64,000 nt of DNA, taken from NCBI RefSeq assembly GCF_002386345.1, contig NZ_CP023507.1, positions 1,949,501 through 2,013,500 on the forward strand. Direction: 5' to 3'. This document shows positions 30,593 to 40,954 of the stretch, one piece after another. Position 1 is the stretch's first letter. Each line of letters begins with the position of its first letter. The translations under genes were made by a program, and so were the position numbers. The DNA is from Streptococcus oralis. Its GTDB lineage: Bacteria > Bacillota > Bacilli > Lactobacillales > Streptococcaceae. The notes under the pieces were generated by a model that was not told where the DNA came from, ran no database searches, and worked only from the letters and a program-made list of their open reading frames with translations.

Positions 30593-32356
30593 ATGAAACG
30601 TAGTATGTATGCTGGTCGTGTTCGTGAGGAACATATCGGACAAGAAATTACCTTGAAAGGATGGGTTGGCCGTCGTCGTGACTTGGGTGGTTTGATCTTT
30701 ATCGACCTTCGTGACCGTGAAGGGATCATGCAGTTGGTTATCAACCCTGAAAAAGTTTCTGCAGAGGTTATGGCAACAGCTGAAAGTCTTCGTAGCGAAT
30801 TTGTTATCGAGGTGACTGGACAAGTCGCTGCGCGTGAGCAGGCCAATGATAAGTTGCCGACTGGTGCAGTTGAATTGAATGTGACAGCCCTTACTGTTCT
30901 TAATACAGCTAAAACAACACCTTTTGAGATTAAAGATGGGATTGAGGCCAATGACGATACACGTTTGCGTTACCGATACCTTGACCTTCGTCGTCCAGAA
31001 ATGTTGGAAAATCTTAAACTTCGTGCTAAGGTGACTCATTCTATCCGTAACTACTTGGATGAGTTGGAGTTTATTGATGTGGAGACGCCATTCCTTTCGA
31101 AGTCAACACCAGAAGGGGCGCGTGACTATTTGGTGCCATCTCGTGTCAACAAAGGACATTTCTATGCTCTTCCTCAAAGTCCACAGATTACCAAACAGCT
31201 CTTGATGAATGCTGGATTTGACCGTTACTACCAAATCGTCAAATGTTTCCGTGACGAGGACTTGCGTGGAGACCGTCAGCCTGAGTTTACCCAGGTCGAC
31301 TTGGAAACATCCTTCCTTACGGAGCAAGAAATCCAAGATATCACAGAAGGCTTGATTGCGCGCGTGATGAAAGAAACAAAAGGCATCGAAGTAACGCTTC
31401 CATTTCCTCGTATGAAGTACGATGATGCGATGGCTCTTTACGGTTCTGATAAGCCAGATACCCGTTTTGACATGTTGCTTCAGGACTTGACAGAAGTTGT
31501 CAAGGGTGTTGATTTCAAAGTCTTTTCAGAAGCACCTGCTGTTAAAGCCATTGTAGTCAAAGGAGCTGCGGACAACTACTCACGTAAAGACATCGACAAG
31601 ATGACCGAAGTAGCCAAACAGTACGGTGCCAAAGGTCTTGCTTGGGTCAAGGTAGTTGATGGAGAATTAAATGGACCGGTTGCCAAGTTTTTGACGGGTA
31701 TCCAAGGAGAATTGACTGCAGCACTTGGTCTTGAAGATAAGGATTTGGTTCTATTTGTAGCGGATACGCTTGAAGTGGCTAATGCAACACTAGGCGCCCT
31801 TCGTGGACGTATTGCCAAAGAGCTTGGCTTGATTGATAACGACAAATTTAACTTCCTCTGGGTAGTTGACTGGCCAATGTTTGAATGGTCTGAAGAAGAA
31901 GGTCGCTACATGAGTGCCCACCATCCGTTTACCCTTCCACAGGAAGAGACAGCTCACGAATTAGAAGGTGATTTGGCTAAGGTTCGTGCCATTGCCTACG
32001 ATATCGTTTTGAACGGTTATGAGCTTGGAGGTGGTAGCCTCCGTATCAACCAAAAAGACCTTCAAGAACGCATGTTCAAGGCTCTTGGTTTCTCAGCCGA
32101 AGAAGCAAATGACCAGTTTGGTTTCCTTCTTGAGGCTATGGACTATGGTTTCCCACCACACGGTGGTTTGGCGATCGGTCTTGACCGTTTTGTGATGCTC
32201 TTAGCAGGAGAAGAAAATATCCGTGAAGTCATTGCCTTTCCTAAGAACAATAAGGCAACCGATCCAATGACACAAGCTCCATCAACAGTCGCTCTCAAAC
32301 AACTAGAGGAACTCAGCTTACAAGTAGAAGAAGATGAAACAAGCAAAACAAATTAA
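30593..32356 (+). CDS. aspS: Aspartyl-tRNA synthetase
   Basis: A 587-residue bacterial-type AspRS. N-terminal OB-fold anticodon domain (to about residue 110), class II catalytic core with motif 2 (Phe-Arg-Asp-Glu-Asp-Leu-Arg), the large bacterial GAD insertion (about residues 280-400), and motif 3 Gly-Leu-Asp-Arg-Phe near the end. Promoter -10 TAAAAT and AGGAGAG site. Its 3' end overlaps the next gene by 23 bp. Confidence 0.97.
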   Translation: MKRSMYAGRVREEHIGQEITLKGWVGRRRDLGGLIFIDLRDREGIMQLVINPEKVSAEVMATAESLRSEFVIEVTGQVAAREQANDKLPTGAVELNVTALTVLNTAKTTPFEIKDGIEANDDTRLRYRYLDLRRPEMLENLKLRAKVTHSIRNYLDELEFIDVETPFLSKSTPEGARDYLVPSRVNKGHFYALPQSPQITKQLLMNAGFDRYYQIVKCFRDEDLRGDRQPEFTQVDLETSFLTEQEIQDITEGLIARVMKETKGIEVTLPFPRMKYDDAMALYGSDKPDTRFDMLLQDLTEVVKGVDFKVFSEAPAVKAIVVKGAADNYSRKDIDKMTEVAKQYGAKGLAWVKVVDGELNGPVAKFLTGIQGELTAALGLEDKDLVLFVADTLEVANATLGALRGRIAKELGLIDNDKFNFLWVVDWPMFEWSEEEGRYMSAHHPFTLPQEETAHELEGDLAKVRAIAYDIVLNGYELGGGSLRINQKDLQERMFKALGFSAEEANDQFGFLLEAMDYGFPPHGGLAIGLDRFVMLLAGEENIREVIAFPKNNKATDPMTQAPSTVALKQLEELSLQVEEDETSKTN

Positions 32357-33275
32357 GCGGTGGCGCTATTATCTGCGCCGCTTTGCTTATCAGATAAAAA
32401 TCTTACGAGTTTTACAAAGTATCTCTCGGGAAAAATATGATGAGAAAGTATCGGCTTCTCTGGTTTATGGCTTTTTGTCAGCAGTAGCAGTCAATTTCTT
32501 TTTTCAACCAGGGCACGTTTACTCCAGTGGCGCGACGGGTCTGGCACAGATTATCTCTGCCTTGAGTAATCACTGGTTTGGTTTTTACATTCCGATATCG
32601 CTAACCTTTTATGCTATCAATTTTCCGTTGATGATTTTGGCTTGGTATCAGATTGGGCATAAGTTTACAATCTTTACCTTTATCACAGTATCCATGAGTT
32701 CCCTCTTTATCCAGCTTGTGCCAGTTGTGACCCTGACAGAGGATCCCATCATCAATGCCCTTTTTGGGGGTGTTGTCATGGGCTTGGGGATTGGTTTTGC
32801 ACTCCGTAACAATATTTCTAGCGGAGGTACAGATATCGTCAGTCTCACTATTCGAAAGAAAACAGGGAGAAATGTCGGTAGTATTTCTTTCTTAGTGAAT
32901 GGGACGATTATGCTGATAGCAGGATTGACCTTTGGTTGGAAATACGCCCTCTACTCCATGATTACTATCTTTGTCTCCAGTCGTGTGACAGACGCGGTCT
33001 TTACCAAGCAAAAACGCATGCAGGCCATGATTGTGACCAATAATCCTGACAAGGTAATCGCAAAAATCCATAAAAAATTGCACCGCGGAGCAACCATGAT
33101 CCACGATGCAGAAGGAACCTATAATCATGAGAGAAAAGCAGTCTTGATTACGGTTATCACGCGAGCAGAGTTTAATGATTTTAAACACATCATGAAACAG
33201 GTCGATCCGACAGCCTTTGTCTCTGTATCCGAAAATGTCCACATCCTAGGACGATTCGTAGAAACAGACAATTAA
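32334..33275 (+). CDS. YitT-family membrane protein (DUF161/DUF2179)
   Basis: A 313-residue protein with five or six membrane helices (about residues 40-225) with glycine-rich [10 protein letters not shown] and Ser-Ser-Gly-Gly-Thr-Asp-Ile segments, then a C-terminal DUF2179 domain. The family's substrate is not known. It overlaps aspS and is probably co-transcribed. A hairpin of GACCAGCCTTGAGGCTGGTC follows and ends this gene and, from the other side, malR. Confidence 0.85.
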   Translation: MKQAKQIKRWRYYLRRFAYQIKILRVLQSISREKYDEKVSASLVYGFLSAVAVNFFFQPGHVYSSGATGLAQIISALSNHWFGFYIPISLTFYAINFPLMILAWYQIGHKFTIFTFITVSMSSLFIQLVPVVTLTEDPIINALFGGVVMGLGIGFALRNNISSGGTDIVSLTIRKKTGRNVGSISFLVNGTIMLIAGLTFGWKYALYSMITIFVSSRVTDAVFTKQKRMQAMIVTNNPDKVIAKIHKKLHRGATMIHDAEGTYNHERKAVLITVITRAEFNDFKHIMKQVDPTAFVSVSENVHILGRFVETDN

Positions 33276-33282
33276 TAATACT

Positions 33283-33312
33283 CAAAAGACCAGCCTTGAG
33301 GCTGGTCTTTAT
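33283..33312. terminator. Bidirectional terminator between yitT-like gene and malR
   Basis: AAGACCAGCC-TTGA-GGCTGGTCTT is a perfect stem with A-run and T-run on the two sides, fitting two converging genes. Confidence 0.88.
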
Positions 33313-34295
33313 TTTTCGATAATTTTGTGCCCAATCAACTGGCGGTAACAAATCTGTTTATTGTTTTTGGCATCGTTAATAATCTGGAGAATGGTTTCAA
33401 AGGAAACGCGCCCGAGTTCTAAGCTATTGATATCCACATAGGCTGCCAAGTTCAGTTTAGGGTTGACCGAGTCAAAGCTGAGGACAGGGACATCCAGTTG
33501 GTGTTTTGCGATGTAATCACAGACCCCTGCAGCAAGAAGGCTATCAATAGTAATAATAGCATCAATATTTGGATCATGCTCGAAGAGAAGTTTACTAAAG
33601 CGATAACCATTATCTTCAAGAAATTCGGTCGCAAAGTAGGTCAGATTTGGATCAATAGGAAGTTGGTATCGTTTAAGAGCTAACTCATAACCCATTAGAC
33701 GATCTTGTGTTACGAAAAGTTTTTTGGTTCCTCCGATGAAGGCAATTCGCTTGCATCCTTTTTTGATGAAATATTCTGTTGCATCAAAACCTGCCTGGAC
33801 ATTGTCATTATCGACGAGCGGAATGAAGGGAGATAGAGATTTACCTAAGATAAGGAAAGGAAATTGCTCATCTGCTACTAGCTTAACCAAAGGATCCTCT
33901 TCTTGGGCATAGAGGAAAATCAAACCATCTACACGCTTACCATAGACCATCTGGGAAATAGCTTTGAGCCGCTCTTTTGCATCTTTCCCCGTTGCAATCT
34001 GGATAGCATAGTGGTTCTCAGATGCCACTTGGGCGATCCCTCGTAGAACAGATGGGAAGAAAGGATTTTGGTAAAAGGCATCCGAGTCATCAGGGAGCAC
34101 CAAGCCGATAACCTGAGTATAACTACTTACCAAGCTACGAGCATTGAGGTTGGGATGGTAGTTGAGTTCCTTCATAGCCTTGCGAACTCGTTTTTTGGTT
34201 TCATCACTAATCGTTGATTTATTTTGGATGACGCGGGTAACAGTTGAAGGTGAGACACCTGCTGCTTTAGCCACATCTTTAATCGTCACGGGCAT
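33309..34295 (-). CDS. malR: Maltose operon repressor, LacI family
   Basis: A 328-residue LacI/GalR regulator. The N-terminal helix-turn-helix (Thr-Ile-Lys-Asp-Val-Ala-Lys-Ala-Ala-Gly-Val-Ser) has the hinge residues, and a periplasmic-binding-like sensor domain follows. It should bind the CGCAAACG-type palindromes found at 38979-38996 and 39355-39368 and relieve repression with maltose or maltodextrin. Gene order matches the pneumococcal mal regulon. It follows malA by 9 bp. Confidence 0.93.
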   Translation of the reverse strand: MPVTIKDVAKAAGVSPSTVTRVIQNKSTISDETKKRVRKAMKELNYHPNLNARSLVSSYTQVIGLVLPDDSDAFYQNPFFPSVLRGIAQVASENHYAIQIATGKDAKERLKAISQMVYGKRVDGLIFLYAQEEDPLVKLVADEQFPFLILGKSLSPFIPLVDNDNVQAGFDATEYFIKKGCKRIAFIGGTKKLFVTQDRLMGYELALKRYQLPIDPNLTYFATEFLEDNGYRFSKLLFEHDPNIDAIITIDSLLAAGVCDYIAKHQLDVPVLSFDSVNPKLNLAAYVDINSLELGRVSFETILQIINDAKNNKQICYRQLIGHKIIEK

Positions 34296-34304
34296 AAAAA
34301 TCTC

Positions 34305-35111
34305 CTATTTATGATAATCTGGATCACGGAAATGTGTCTTGTAAAAAATAGTGACCAGATAAAGAACAAAAAGAATGTTTTGTACAGTGATAAGCGTTGT
34401 CATATTTTGGCCAAAAAGTCCCAAAATAAGCGTAATCAGAGTGGGTAATCCTAAACAGTTTAAGATAAAGTGGTAGCACTCTTTAAAGGTCCTAAATGAA
34501 AAGAGGCGTGATTTTTTGGTGATATAAAGGAGGAGACTAGCTCCAAGAGAGACAATGAAGAAATTCAATCCAAAGAGGAAGCTTGCACCAAGAACGAGAA
34601 AGAGACTGATATAGACCCGATTTTGTTGGTACCAATCTTTAGAAATGGCTTGGGTTAGATCTTCCTTACTCTGGAAACTCTCCGTTTGAATCGCGTGGTA
34701 GCGAATGCGAGTTAGTTCCTTACTTTCCTTACTGATGACGAGTTCTTCCGTATCAAAATGAAGTTGCAAGTCCTTTGGCAATTCTTTGTTTTGGCTTGGG
34801 CCAATTAAAAGAGAAGGCTGCTGATTTTTAGTTCCAGCATAGCTCAGTTTTCCATCTATTATCTGCGCATTCTCCGACAAATCCATGATCGCTTCATCTG
34901 TCAGGGGTGTGTAGACATTATCGATAAACGTATCCAGTGGATACGTTTCCTGTGAGCTGTTTTGAATGGCAATTGGAACCATAGACAAGCTGATGAGGAA
35001 AATGCTAGTAAAGAGGAGTTGAAACCAGTTGAGTCCAAAACGTTTTGACAGGGGCTTACGAAATCCCCAAATACTTGAAAAATATGAAAATGGATATGGA
35101 AGCATAGGCAT
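34305..35111 (-). CDS. malA: Maltodextrin utilisation protein MalA (DUF1189)
   Basis: A membrane protein of 268 residues with DUF1189 character: an N-terminal Phe-Ser-Tyr-Phe-Ser-Ser-Ile-Trp-Gly segment and helix, a large extracellular region, and three or four C-terminal helices. I start at ATG 35111 (a second ATG lies at 35105); the longer frame from 35231 would read into a BOX repeat. Its biochemical role in maltodextrin use is not defined. Upstream the BOX element separates it from malD. Confidence 0.8.
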   Translation of the reverse strand: MPMLPYPFSYFSSIWGFRKPLSKRFGLNWFQLLFTSIFLISLSMVPIAIQNSSQETYPLDTFIDNVYTPLTDEAIMDLSENAQIIDGKLSYAGTKNQQPSLLIGPSQNKELPKDLQLHFDTEELVISKESKELTRIRYHAIQTESFQSKEDLTQAISKDWYQQNRVYISLFLVLGASFLFGLNFFIVSLGASLLLYITKKSRLFSFRTFKECYHFILNCLGLPTLITLILGLFGQNMTTLITVQNILFVLYLVTIFYKTHFRDPDYHK

Positions 35112-35223
35112 CTTTCTAAAAGTGTTTTCTATATGAGTATTATTATATAGAGAAATGTGCTTTATTTCAAGTCTAGGAGACAAATTGCTTGCTTCAAGAA
35201 TAGTTTTATAGTCACAAGCTCTA

Positions 35224-35376
35224 ATACTCAATGAAAATCAAAGAGCAAACTAGGAAGCTAGCCGCAGGTTGCTCAAAGCACTGCTTTGAGGTTGTAGATA
35301 AGACTGACGAAGTCAGTTACATATATCTACGGCAAGGCGAAGCTGACGTGGTTTGAATTTGATTTTCGAAGAGTAT
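35224..35376 (-). repeat. BOX element, inverted
   Basis: About 153 bp, the reverse complement of the layout at 27344-27495, with the CTACGGCAAGGCGA core readable on the plus strand. It lies between malD and malA and may influence read-through or RNA stability. Confidence 0.9.
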
Positions 35377-35403
35377 AAAATGAAAAAGGGTGGCGGGGAT
35401 AAA

Positions 35404-36246
35404 TTATCCCTTGTCGCCACCACTTGTAAGTCCTGAAACAAAGTTCTTTTGTAGGAAGAAGAAGAGAATACAGATTGGAAGGGCGATGAGGATAGCACCT
35501 GCTGAGAAGTAGGCAATCTTCAAGTTTTTCACATTGCTGACAAAGGTCTGTAGACCAACGGCAACTGTAAAGTATTCTTTCTCACGAAGCAAGAAACTAG
35601 AGAGGATATAGTCTCCGAAAGGTCCCATGAAGGCCCAGAGCGCTTGTACTGCAACCATTGGGCGAACGAGTGGGAGAACAATTTGCCAGAAGCGACGGAA
35701 GTGTCCTGCACCATCTAGTTTTGCTGATTCATCAAGAGACATCGGTACTGTGTCGAAGTAGCCTTTCATCAACCAAGCATTCATCGGGATACCACCACCG
35801 ACATATAGGAAGATGAGGAACCAGCTTTGGTTAAGGGCATTCAACATAAGGGCCATAACGAAGAAGGCTGTCAAAGCGGCCATAGTTGGCACCATTTGGA
35901 TAATCAAGAAGAAGACCAAACTTTGTTTACGAGCCAAGAAGTTGTAACGGCTGTAGGCATAACCAGCAAGTACGATGATACTTGTTTGAACAGCCATTGT
36001 AATCAAGGCAATGATCAAGGTATTGAGGTACCAAGTGCCGTACAAGGTTTCAGTGAAGAGCCCTTGGAAGTTGGCAAAGCTAAAGTCGACGTTAGCATCT
36101 AGTTTAAAAGCTACGACGTTACCAGTCTTGAAGGCTGACATAATAGTAATCAAAAGTGGATAGATAATCACGATTGAAAGACCAATCAAGTAGAGGTAAG
36201 TGAGGGTTTGAGTCAGTCTACGTTTGAGTTTGATTGAGTTATTCAT
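35404..36246 (-). CDS. malD: Maltodextrin ABC transporter permease
   Basis: A 280-residue inner-membrane permease of the MalG type with six helices and the ATPase-contact EAA loop ([12 protein letters not shown]). The start at 36246 has GGAGG 9-10 bases upstream; a longer frame to 36267 overlaps malC. It works with MalC and MalX; the ATPase (MsmK in pneumococcus) is encoded elsewhere. Confidence 0.94.
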   Translation of the reverse strand: MNNSIKLKRRLTQTLTYLYLIGLSIVIIYPLLITIMSAFKTGNVVAFKLDANVDFSFANFQGLFTETLYGTWYLNTLIIALITMAVQTSIIVLAGYAYSRYNFLARKQSLVFFLIIQMVPTMAALTAFFVMALMLNALNQSWFLIFLYVGGGIPMNAWLMKGYFDTVPMSLDESAKLDGAGHFRRFWQIVLPLVRPMVAVQALWAFMGPFGDYILSSFLLREKEYFTVAVGLQTFVSNVKNLKIAYFSAGAILIALPICILFFFLQKNFVSGLTSGGDKG

Positions 36247-36247
36247 C

Positions 36248-37540
36248 TTAGACGTCCTCCATATCAAATGCGTGTAGTTTCTTGAATGCGATCATAGAGA
36301 TAGAGATGACAATGATAGAGATGATCAAGGTAACAGCTGCCGCCATAGAGTATTGAGGAGATGTACCTGTTGTCAAGCGATAAATCCATGAGATCAAGAT
36401 ATCAGTTGAACCGGCTCCACCACCAACGCTACCAGGACCTCCGCCGTTGAAGAGGTACATGATAGAGAAGTTGTTAAAGTTGAAGGTGTATTGGCTGATC
36501 AATGTTGGTGCTGCAACAGCCAAAATCATAGGGAAAGTGATGTTGCGGAATTTTTGCCAAGCATTGGCACCATCGATATAAGCCGCTTCGTAGAGGTCGT
36601 TAGGAATTGACTGCAAGATACCCAAAGTCAAAACGTAGATGTATGGGAATCCTAGCCAACCTTGCATCATAATCAAGGCAATCTTCGTCCAAGTTGGGTC
36701 TGTTTTCCAAGGGATAAGAGCACCGTCAAGGAAAGGAAGAACCTTAGCCAAGATAGGCAATACTTGAGTGTTGATCGCTCCGACACTATCGTTAAACATG
36801 TTTGAGAATGTCAAGATAGTGATGAAGGCTGGAACAGCCCAAGGAAGAAGGAAAATAACACCAAAGATACGTTTTCCTTTGATAAATGGTTGGTTAGCAA
36901 TGATAGCAGTGAAGATACCAATCACAATCTGCAAAGTAGAAGCAGACAAGGCCCAGATGATGGTCCAAGAAAGAACCGCACCGAAGGCTGAACGGAAGGT
37001 ACTTAAGCTCCAGATGTTTGTAAAGTTAGTCAAACCAACCCAGTCCAACAATTTGTTTGGTGGCAAGTGTTGGAAGTCATAGTTGGTAAAGGCAATCATC
37101 AAGGTTACGATAACTGGGAAGATAATCGCAAATGTCATAGCGACGTAAGATGGGATGATTAAAAGGTATGGGAATCCATTTTCATAAATGCCTTTAATCA
37201 TGTCCTTGAAGGTACGAGCTACGGGAATACCGTTGTTGATACGTTTAGCAGTCGTATGTGCATCCTTGATATTAAAGATGTAAAAGAGCACATAACCGAC
37301 TACAAAGATTAAATGGAAGGCACCACGAATCAGCATAAAGAGGGAATTATCACGACCTGGCTTGTCACCAAGAGTGATCAAATTGTGCAATTCAGGGGCT
37401 GCAAGTGCTAGGAAATAAAGAACAAATACGATAGTTACACCAAGGAAGATAAAACCTTTGGCCTTTTGTTTATTGTAAATCTGTCCTAACCCAGGAATCA
37501 CTGAAAGCAAGGCTGCTTTGCTAGGTTGTTGGTTTTCCAT
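36248..37540 (-). CDS. malC: Maltodextrin ABC transporter permease
   Basis: A 430-residue permease of the MalF type: N-terminal Pro-Gly-Leu-Gly-Gln-Ile-Tyr-Asn-Lys segment, two N-terminal helices, an insert and the six-helix core with the EAA-loop ([10 protein letters not shown]). ATG 37540 follows AAAGGAG 7 bases upstream; an ATG at 37555 would put the site inside. Just 1 bp separates it from malD. Confidence 0.94.
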   Translation of the reverse strand: MENQQPSKAALLSVIPGLGQIYNKQKAKGFIFLGVTIVFVLYFLALAAPELHNLITLGDKPGRDNSLFMLIRGAFHLIFVVGYVLFYIFNIKDAHTTAKRINNGIPVARTFKDMIKGIYENGFPYLLIIPSYVAMTFAIIFPVIVTLMIAFTNYDFQHLPPNKLLDWVGLTNFTNIWSLSTFRSAFGAVLSWTIIWALSASTLQIVIGIFTAIIANQPFIKGKRIFGVIFLLPWAVPAFITILTFSNMFNDSVGAINTQVLPILAKVLPFLDGALIPWKTDPTWTKIALIMMQGWLGFPYIYVLTLGILQSIPNDLYEAAYIDGANAWQKFRNITFPMILAVAAPTLISQYTFNFNNFSIMYLFNGGGPGSVGGGAGSTDILISWIYRLTTGTSPQYSMAAAVTLIISIIVISISMIAFKKLHAFDMEDV

Positions 37541-37666
37541 GAATACTCCTTTCATAGGATACGAGATTGAAGTTTGTCTCCAATCACTAGATAGGCAACT
37601 GCAATCATTCGTAAATTTATAAAATCAAAGGGGGATTTGTATTCTCCCCCCTTGTAACGAATTCAA

Positions 37667-38938
37667 TTATTCACCAAATTTTTGTTTGATTGTTTCTTTG
37701 ATCAATGTTACAGCATCGTTAGCAGCTGTCTTAGCATCTTTTTTACCACTTACAGCGTCAAAGAGCATTGTTTTAGCTGGATCCCAAACAGCTGACATTT
37801 GAGAAATGTTTGGCATTGGTTGAGCGTTCTTGAACTGTTTGATAACAGCTGTTGTCAACTCATCGTTTTTACCTTCAGCGTATGAACGAGCTTCAGTGTT
37901 AGCTGGGATTTCGTTAGTTGCATCGTAGAATGCTTTTTGTTGTTCAGTTGAAACAAGGAAGTCTACAAATTTTTGTGCAGCTTCAAGGTTCTTAGTGCTT
38001 GATGGGATGATCCAAGCTTTACCACCACCGAATGGTGTGTATTCTTTACCATTTGGAAGAGTTGGAATAGTAGCAACACCGTAGTTTACTTTAGCATCTT
38101 TGAATGCTTGAGCTTTCCAAGGACCGTCGATGATAGCAGCTGTTTTACCTTCTTGGAATTGAGTTTGGATCAAGTTTGCAGCACCTTCAGTATCTTGCAT
38201 ACCTTTAGGCCATTTTTCGTACCAAGATTTAGCGTAGTTGATACCTGTGATAGAACCGTCGTTTGCAAGACCGATGTCTTTAGCGTCTTTACCGTTTTGT
38301 CCGAATACGTAACCACCGTTACCAGCAAGGAGTCCGTATGCGTAGTAGAAGTTTGTCCAGTCGGCTAGGAATGCAGTAGTTTTGCCATCTTCACCAGCGA
38401 AAGCGTATTTGCTGTCTTTAGCAAGTTCTTCTAATTCAGCAAAAGTTTTTGGAGCTTCTTTTAGCAAGTCTTTGTTGTAGTACATAACAAGTGACTCAAT
38501 AACGGCAGGAGCACCGTAAACTTTACCGTCAGCAGCTGTTACAAGAGATTTAGTCTTATCATCTGTTTTAGCGCCGTCGCTCAAAGTAACTTCTGAAAGT
38601 TGTCCGTCAGTACCAAGGCTACCTACGCGGTCGTATGGTGCCATCATAACGTCAGCAGCTTGACCTGATTGGTTGTCAAGAGAAAGTTTGTCAAGTCCAC
38701 CAAGTTGGTCACCTGATTTGATGTTAACTTTTGTACCTGATTCTTTTTCATAAGCTGCAGCAACTTTTTCAGCGTAGGCTTTGTATTGGTCTTCAACGTA
38801 GAAAGTGATTTCTTTTGCTTCAGATGAGCTAGTATCAGCTGCTTTATCAGCAGTTTTGCTTCCGCAAGCTACCAAAAGTAAGCTAGCAAGAGTAGCAGTT
38901 CCGAGCACAGCAGCGCTCTTCATGAATTTAGATGACAT
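37667..38938 (-). CDS. malX: Maltodextrin-binding lipoprotein
   Basis: A 423-residue solute-binding protein. Signal peptide with lipobox Leu-Leu-Val-Ala-Cys (cysteine near residue 25), then a two-lobed binding domain of the MalE family with Ile-Pro-Ala-Asn and aromatic sugar-contact residues. It delivers maltodextrins to MalCD and is a surface antigen in pneumococcus. AGGAGG site before the start; promoter and MalR operator lie upstream. Confidence 0.95.
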   Translation of the reverse strand: MSSKFMKSAAVLGTATLASLLLVACGSKTADKAADTSSSEAKEITFYVEDQYKAYAEKVAAAYEKESGTKVNIKSGDQLGGLDKLSLDNQSGQAADVMMAPYDRVGSLGTDGQLSEVTLSDGAKTDDKTKSLVTAADGKVYGAPAVIESLVMYYNKDLLKEAPKTFAELEELAKDSKYAFAGEDGKTTAFLADWTNFYYAYGLLAGNGGYVFGQNGKDAKDIGLANDGSITGINYAKSWYEKWPKGMQDTEGAANLIQTQFQEGKTAAIIDGPWKAQAFKDAKVNYGVATIPTLPNGKEYTPFGGGKAWIIPSSTKNLEAAQKFVDFLVSTEQQKAFYDATNEIPANTEARSYAEGKNDELTTAVIKQFKNAQPMPNISQMSAVWDPAKTMLFDAVSGKKDAKTAANDAVTLIKETIKQKFGE

Positions 38939-38978
38939 AGTGTATTCCTCCTAAAGAATAACAAAAATAATTTAATGA

Positions 38979-39037
38979 GAAAACGCAAACGTTTTCTTTT
39001 ACGAACTTAGTATAGCACAAATAGAAAACGGTTGCAA
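38979..39037 (-). promoter_or_regulatory. malX promoter and MalR operator
   Basis: On the minus strand TTGCAA (39032-39037), 17-bp spacer, TATACT (39009-39014). Downstream of the start is GAAAACGCAAACGTTTTC (38979-38996), a LacI-type palindrome. A repressor there would block malXCD. Confidence 0.85.
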
Positions 39038-39317
39038 GCTTTTTTAGCAAAAATTTTAAAAAAATTTTAAGGTTTCAAACATTTATTAAAGCCTTTGTAT
39101 AGGAAAGAACTTAAAATGTTTGTTTTTCTTGAATGGAAAATATATTAGGAAAACGATTGCGTAAATTCGGCTCGGTTTTTCAGAAAATAGAGCAGATATT
39201 GGGAATGAATTATCTTAAATCAGAAAATCTTTAAAATTTTTTCGCTTATTTCATAAAATATCAGTGGCACCAAGTTTTGTTTGATTAAAATAATTCAAAA
39301 AAATTTTTTAAAAACGC
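39038..39317. other. Gene-free centre of the divergent mal promoters
   Basis: A/T-rich spacer between the two mal operons. No gene is seen. Several A/T tracts are present, and the two promoters face outward on each side. Confidence 0.6.
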
Positions 39318-39368
39318 TTGCATTTGTTTTTGAAATGAGTTATACTTAAATTAACGCAAACGTTTGCG
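39318..39368 (+). promoter_or_regulatory. malMP promoter and MalR operator
   Basis: TTGCAT (39318-39323), 17-bp spacer, TATACT (39341-39346). The palindrome CGCAAACGTTTGCG (39355-39368) covers the start and is a perfect LacI-family operator. Confidence 0.88.
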
Positions 39369-39412
39369 CCTTAATTGCGCAACGTTTTATAACAAACACA
39401 TGAGGTGCTATT

Positions 39413-40930
39413 ATGAAAAAACGTCAAAGTGGTGTGTTGATGCACATCTCTTCTCTGCCAGGAGCATACGGGATTGGATCATTTGGCCAGACTGCCTATG
39501 ATTTCGTTGATTTCTTGGTTCGTACGAAGCAACGTTACTGGCAAATCCTCCCTCTTGGGACAACAAGCTATGGAGATTCTCCATACCAATCCTTCTCAGC
39601 CTTTGCTGGAAATACGCATTTTATCGACCTTGATATCTTGGTAGAGCAAGGCTTGCTCGAAGCCAGTGACCTTGAAGGTGTTGACTTTGGTAGCGATGCA
39701 TCTGAAGTTGACTATGCGAAGATTTACTACGCACGTCGTCCGCTTTTAGAGAAGGCAGTTAAACGCTTCTTGGAAGTGGGAGATGTCAAAGATTTTGAGA
39801 AGTTTGCTCAAGACAACCAATCATGGCTTGAACTCTTCGCAGAATATATGGCGATCAAAGAGCATTTTGACAATCTTGCTTGGACAGAATGGCCAGATGC
39901 AGATGCTCGTGCTCGTAAAGCTTCAGCACTTGAAAGCTACCGTGAGAAATTGGCAGACAAGTTGGTTTACCACCGTGTGACTCAATACTTCTTCTTCCAA
40001 CAATGGTTGAAATTGAAAGCCTACGCTAACGACAACCACATCGAAATCGTTGGGGACATGCCTATCTATGTAGCGGAAGATTCAAGCGACATGTGGGCAA
40101 ATCCACATCTCTTCAAGACAGATGCCAATGGTAAAGCAACTTGCATCGCAGGATGCCCACCAGATGAGTTTTCTGCAACTGGTCAGCTTTGGGGCAACCC
40201 AATCTATGACTGGGAAGCAATGGACAAAGACGGTTACAAATGGTGGGTTGAACGCTTGCGCGAAAGCTTCAAGATCTACGATATCGTTCGTATCGACCAC
40301 TTCCGTGGTTTCGAATCTTACTGGGAAATTCCTGCTGGTTCCGATACAGCAGCACCTGGTAAATGGGTGAAAGGTCCAGGCTACAAACTCTTTGCAGCCG
40401 TTAAGGAAGAGCTTGGTGAGCTAAACATCATCGCAGAAGACCTTGGTTTCATGACAGATGAAGTCATCGAGTTGCGTGAACGTACTGGCTTCCCAGGAAT
40501 GAAGATTCTTCAATTCGCCTTCAACCCAGAAGATGAAAGTATCGATAGCCCACACTTGGCACCTGCCAACTCTGTTATGTACACAGGAACACACGATAAT
40601 AACACTGTTCTTGGTTGGTACCGTAATGAAATCGACGATCCAACTCGTGAATACATGGCTCGTTACACGAACCGTAAAGAGTACGAAACAGTGCCACACG
40701 CAATGCTTCGCACAGTCTTTTCATCTGTTAGCTTCATGGCTATTGCAACTATGCAAGACTTGCTAGAACTAGATGAGTCAGCTCGTATGAACTTCCCATC
40801 TACTCTTGGCGGAAACTGGTCATGGCGTATGACAGCAGACCAACTCACACCAGCTGTTGAAGAAACTTTGCTTGACTTGACTACAATTTATCGCCGAATC
40901 AATGAAAATTTGGTAGAATTAAAGAAATAA
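39413..40930 (+). CDS. malM: 4-alpha-glucanotransferase (amylomaltase)
   Basis: A 505-residue GH77 enzyme (MalQ/MalM) that transfers glucan chains between maltodextrins and releases glucose. The conserved Asp-Met-Pro-Ile-Tyr-Val, Arg-Ile-Asp-His-Phe-Arg-Gly (nucleophile Asp near residue 294), Ala-Glu-Asp-Leu-Gly and Gly-Thr-His-Asp-Asn segments are all present. It is co-transcribed with malP 24 bp downstream. Confidence 0.96.
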   Translation: MKKRQSGVLMHISSLPGAYGIGSFGQTAYDFVDFLVRTKQRYWQILPLGTTSYGDSPYQSFSAFAGNTHFIDLDILVEQGLLEASDLEGVDFGSDASEVDYAKIYYARRPLLEKAVKRFLEVGDVKDFEKFAQDNQSWLELFAEYMAIKEHFDNLAWTEWPDADARARKASALESYREKLADKLVYHRVTQYFFFQQWLKLKAYANDNHIEIVGDMPIYVAEDSSDMWANPHLFKTDANGKATCIAGCPPDEFSATGQLWGNPIYDWEAMDKDGYKWWVERLRESFKIYDIVRIDHFRGFESYWEIPAGSDTAAPGKWVKGPGYKLFAAVKEELGELNIIAEDLGFMTDEVIELRERTGFPGMKILQFAFNPEDESIDSPHLAPANSVMYTGTHDNNTVLGWYRNEIDDPTREYMARYTNRKEYETVPHAMLRTVFSSVSFMAIATMQDLLELDESARMNFPSTLGGNWSWRMTADQLTPAVEETLLDLTTIYRRINENLVELKK

Positions 40931-40954
40931 GACATTATCAGGAGACACATAAAC

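Noticed and set aside
34305-35231. A longer MalA starting at 35231
   Set aside because: The extra 40 residues read through sequence that joins the BOX element and lack the family pattern; the start at 35111 is more likely.
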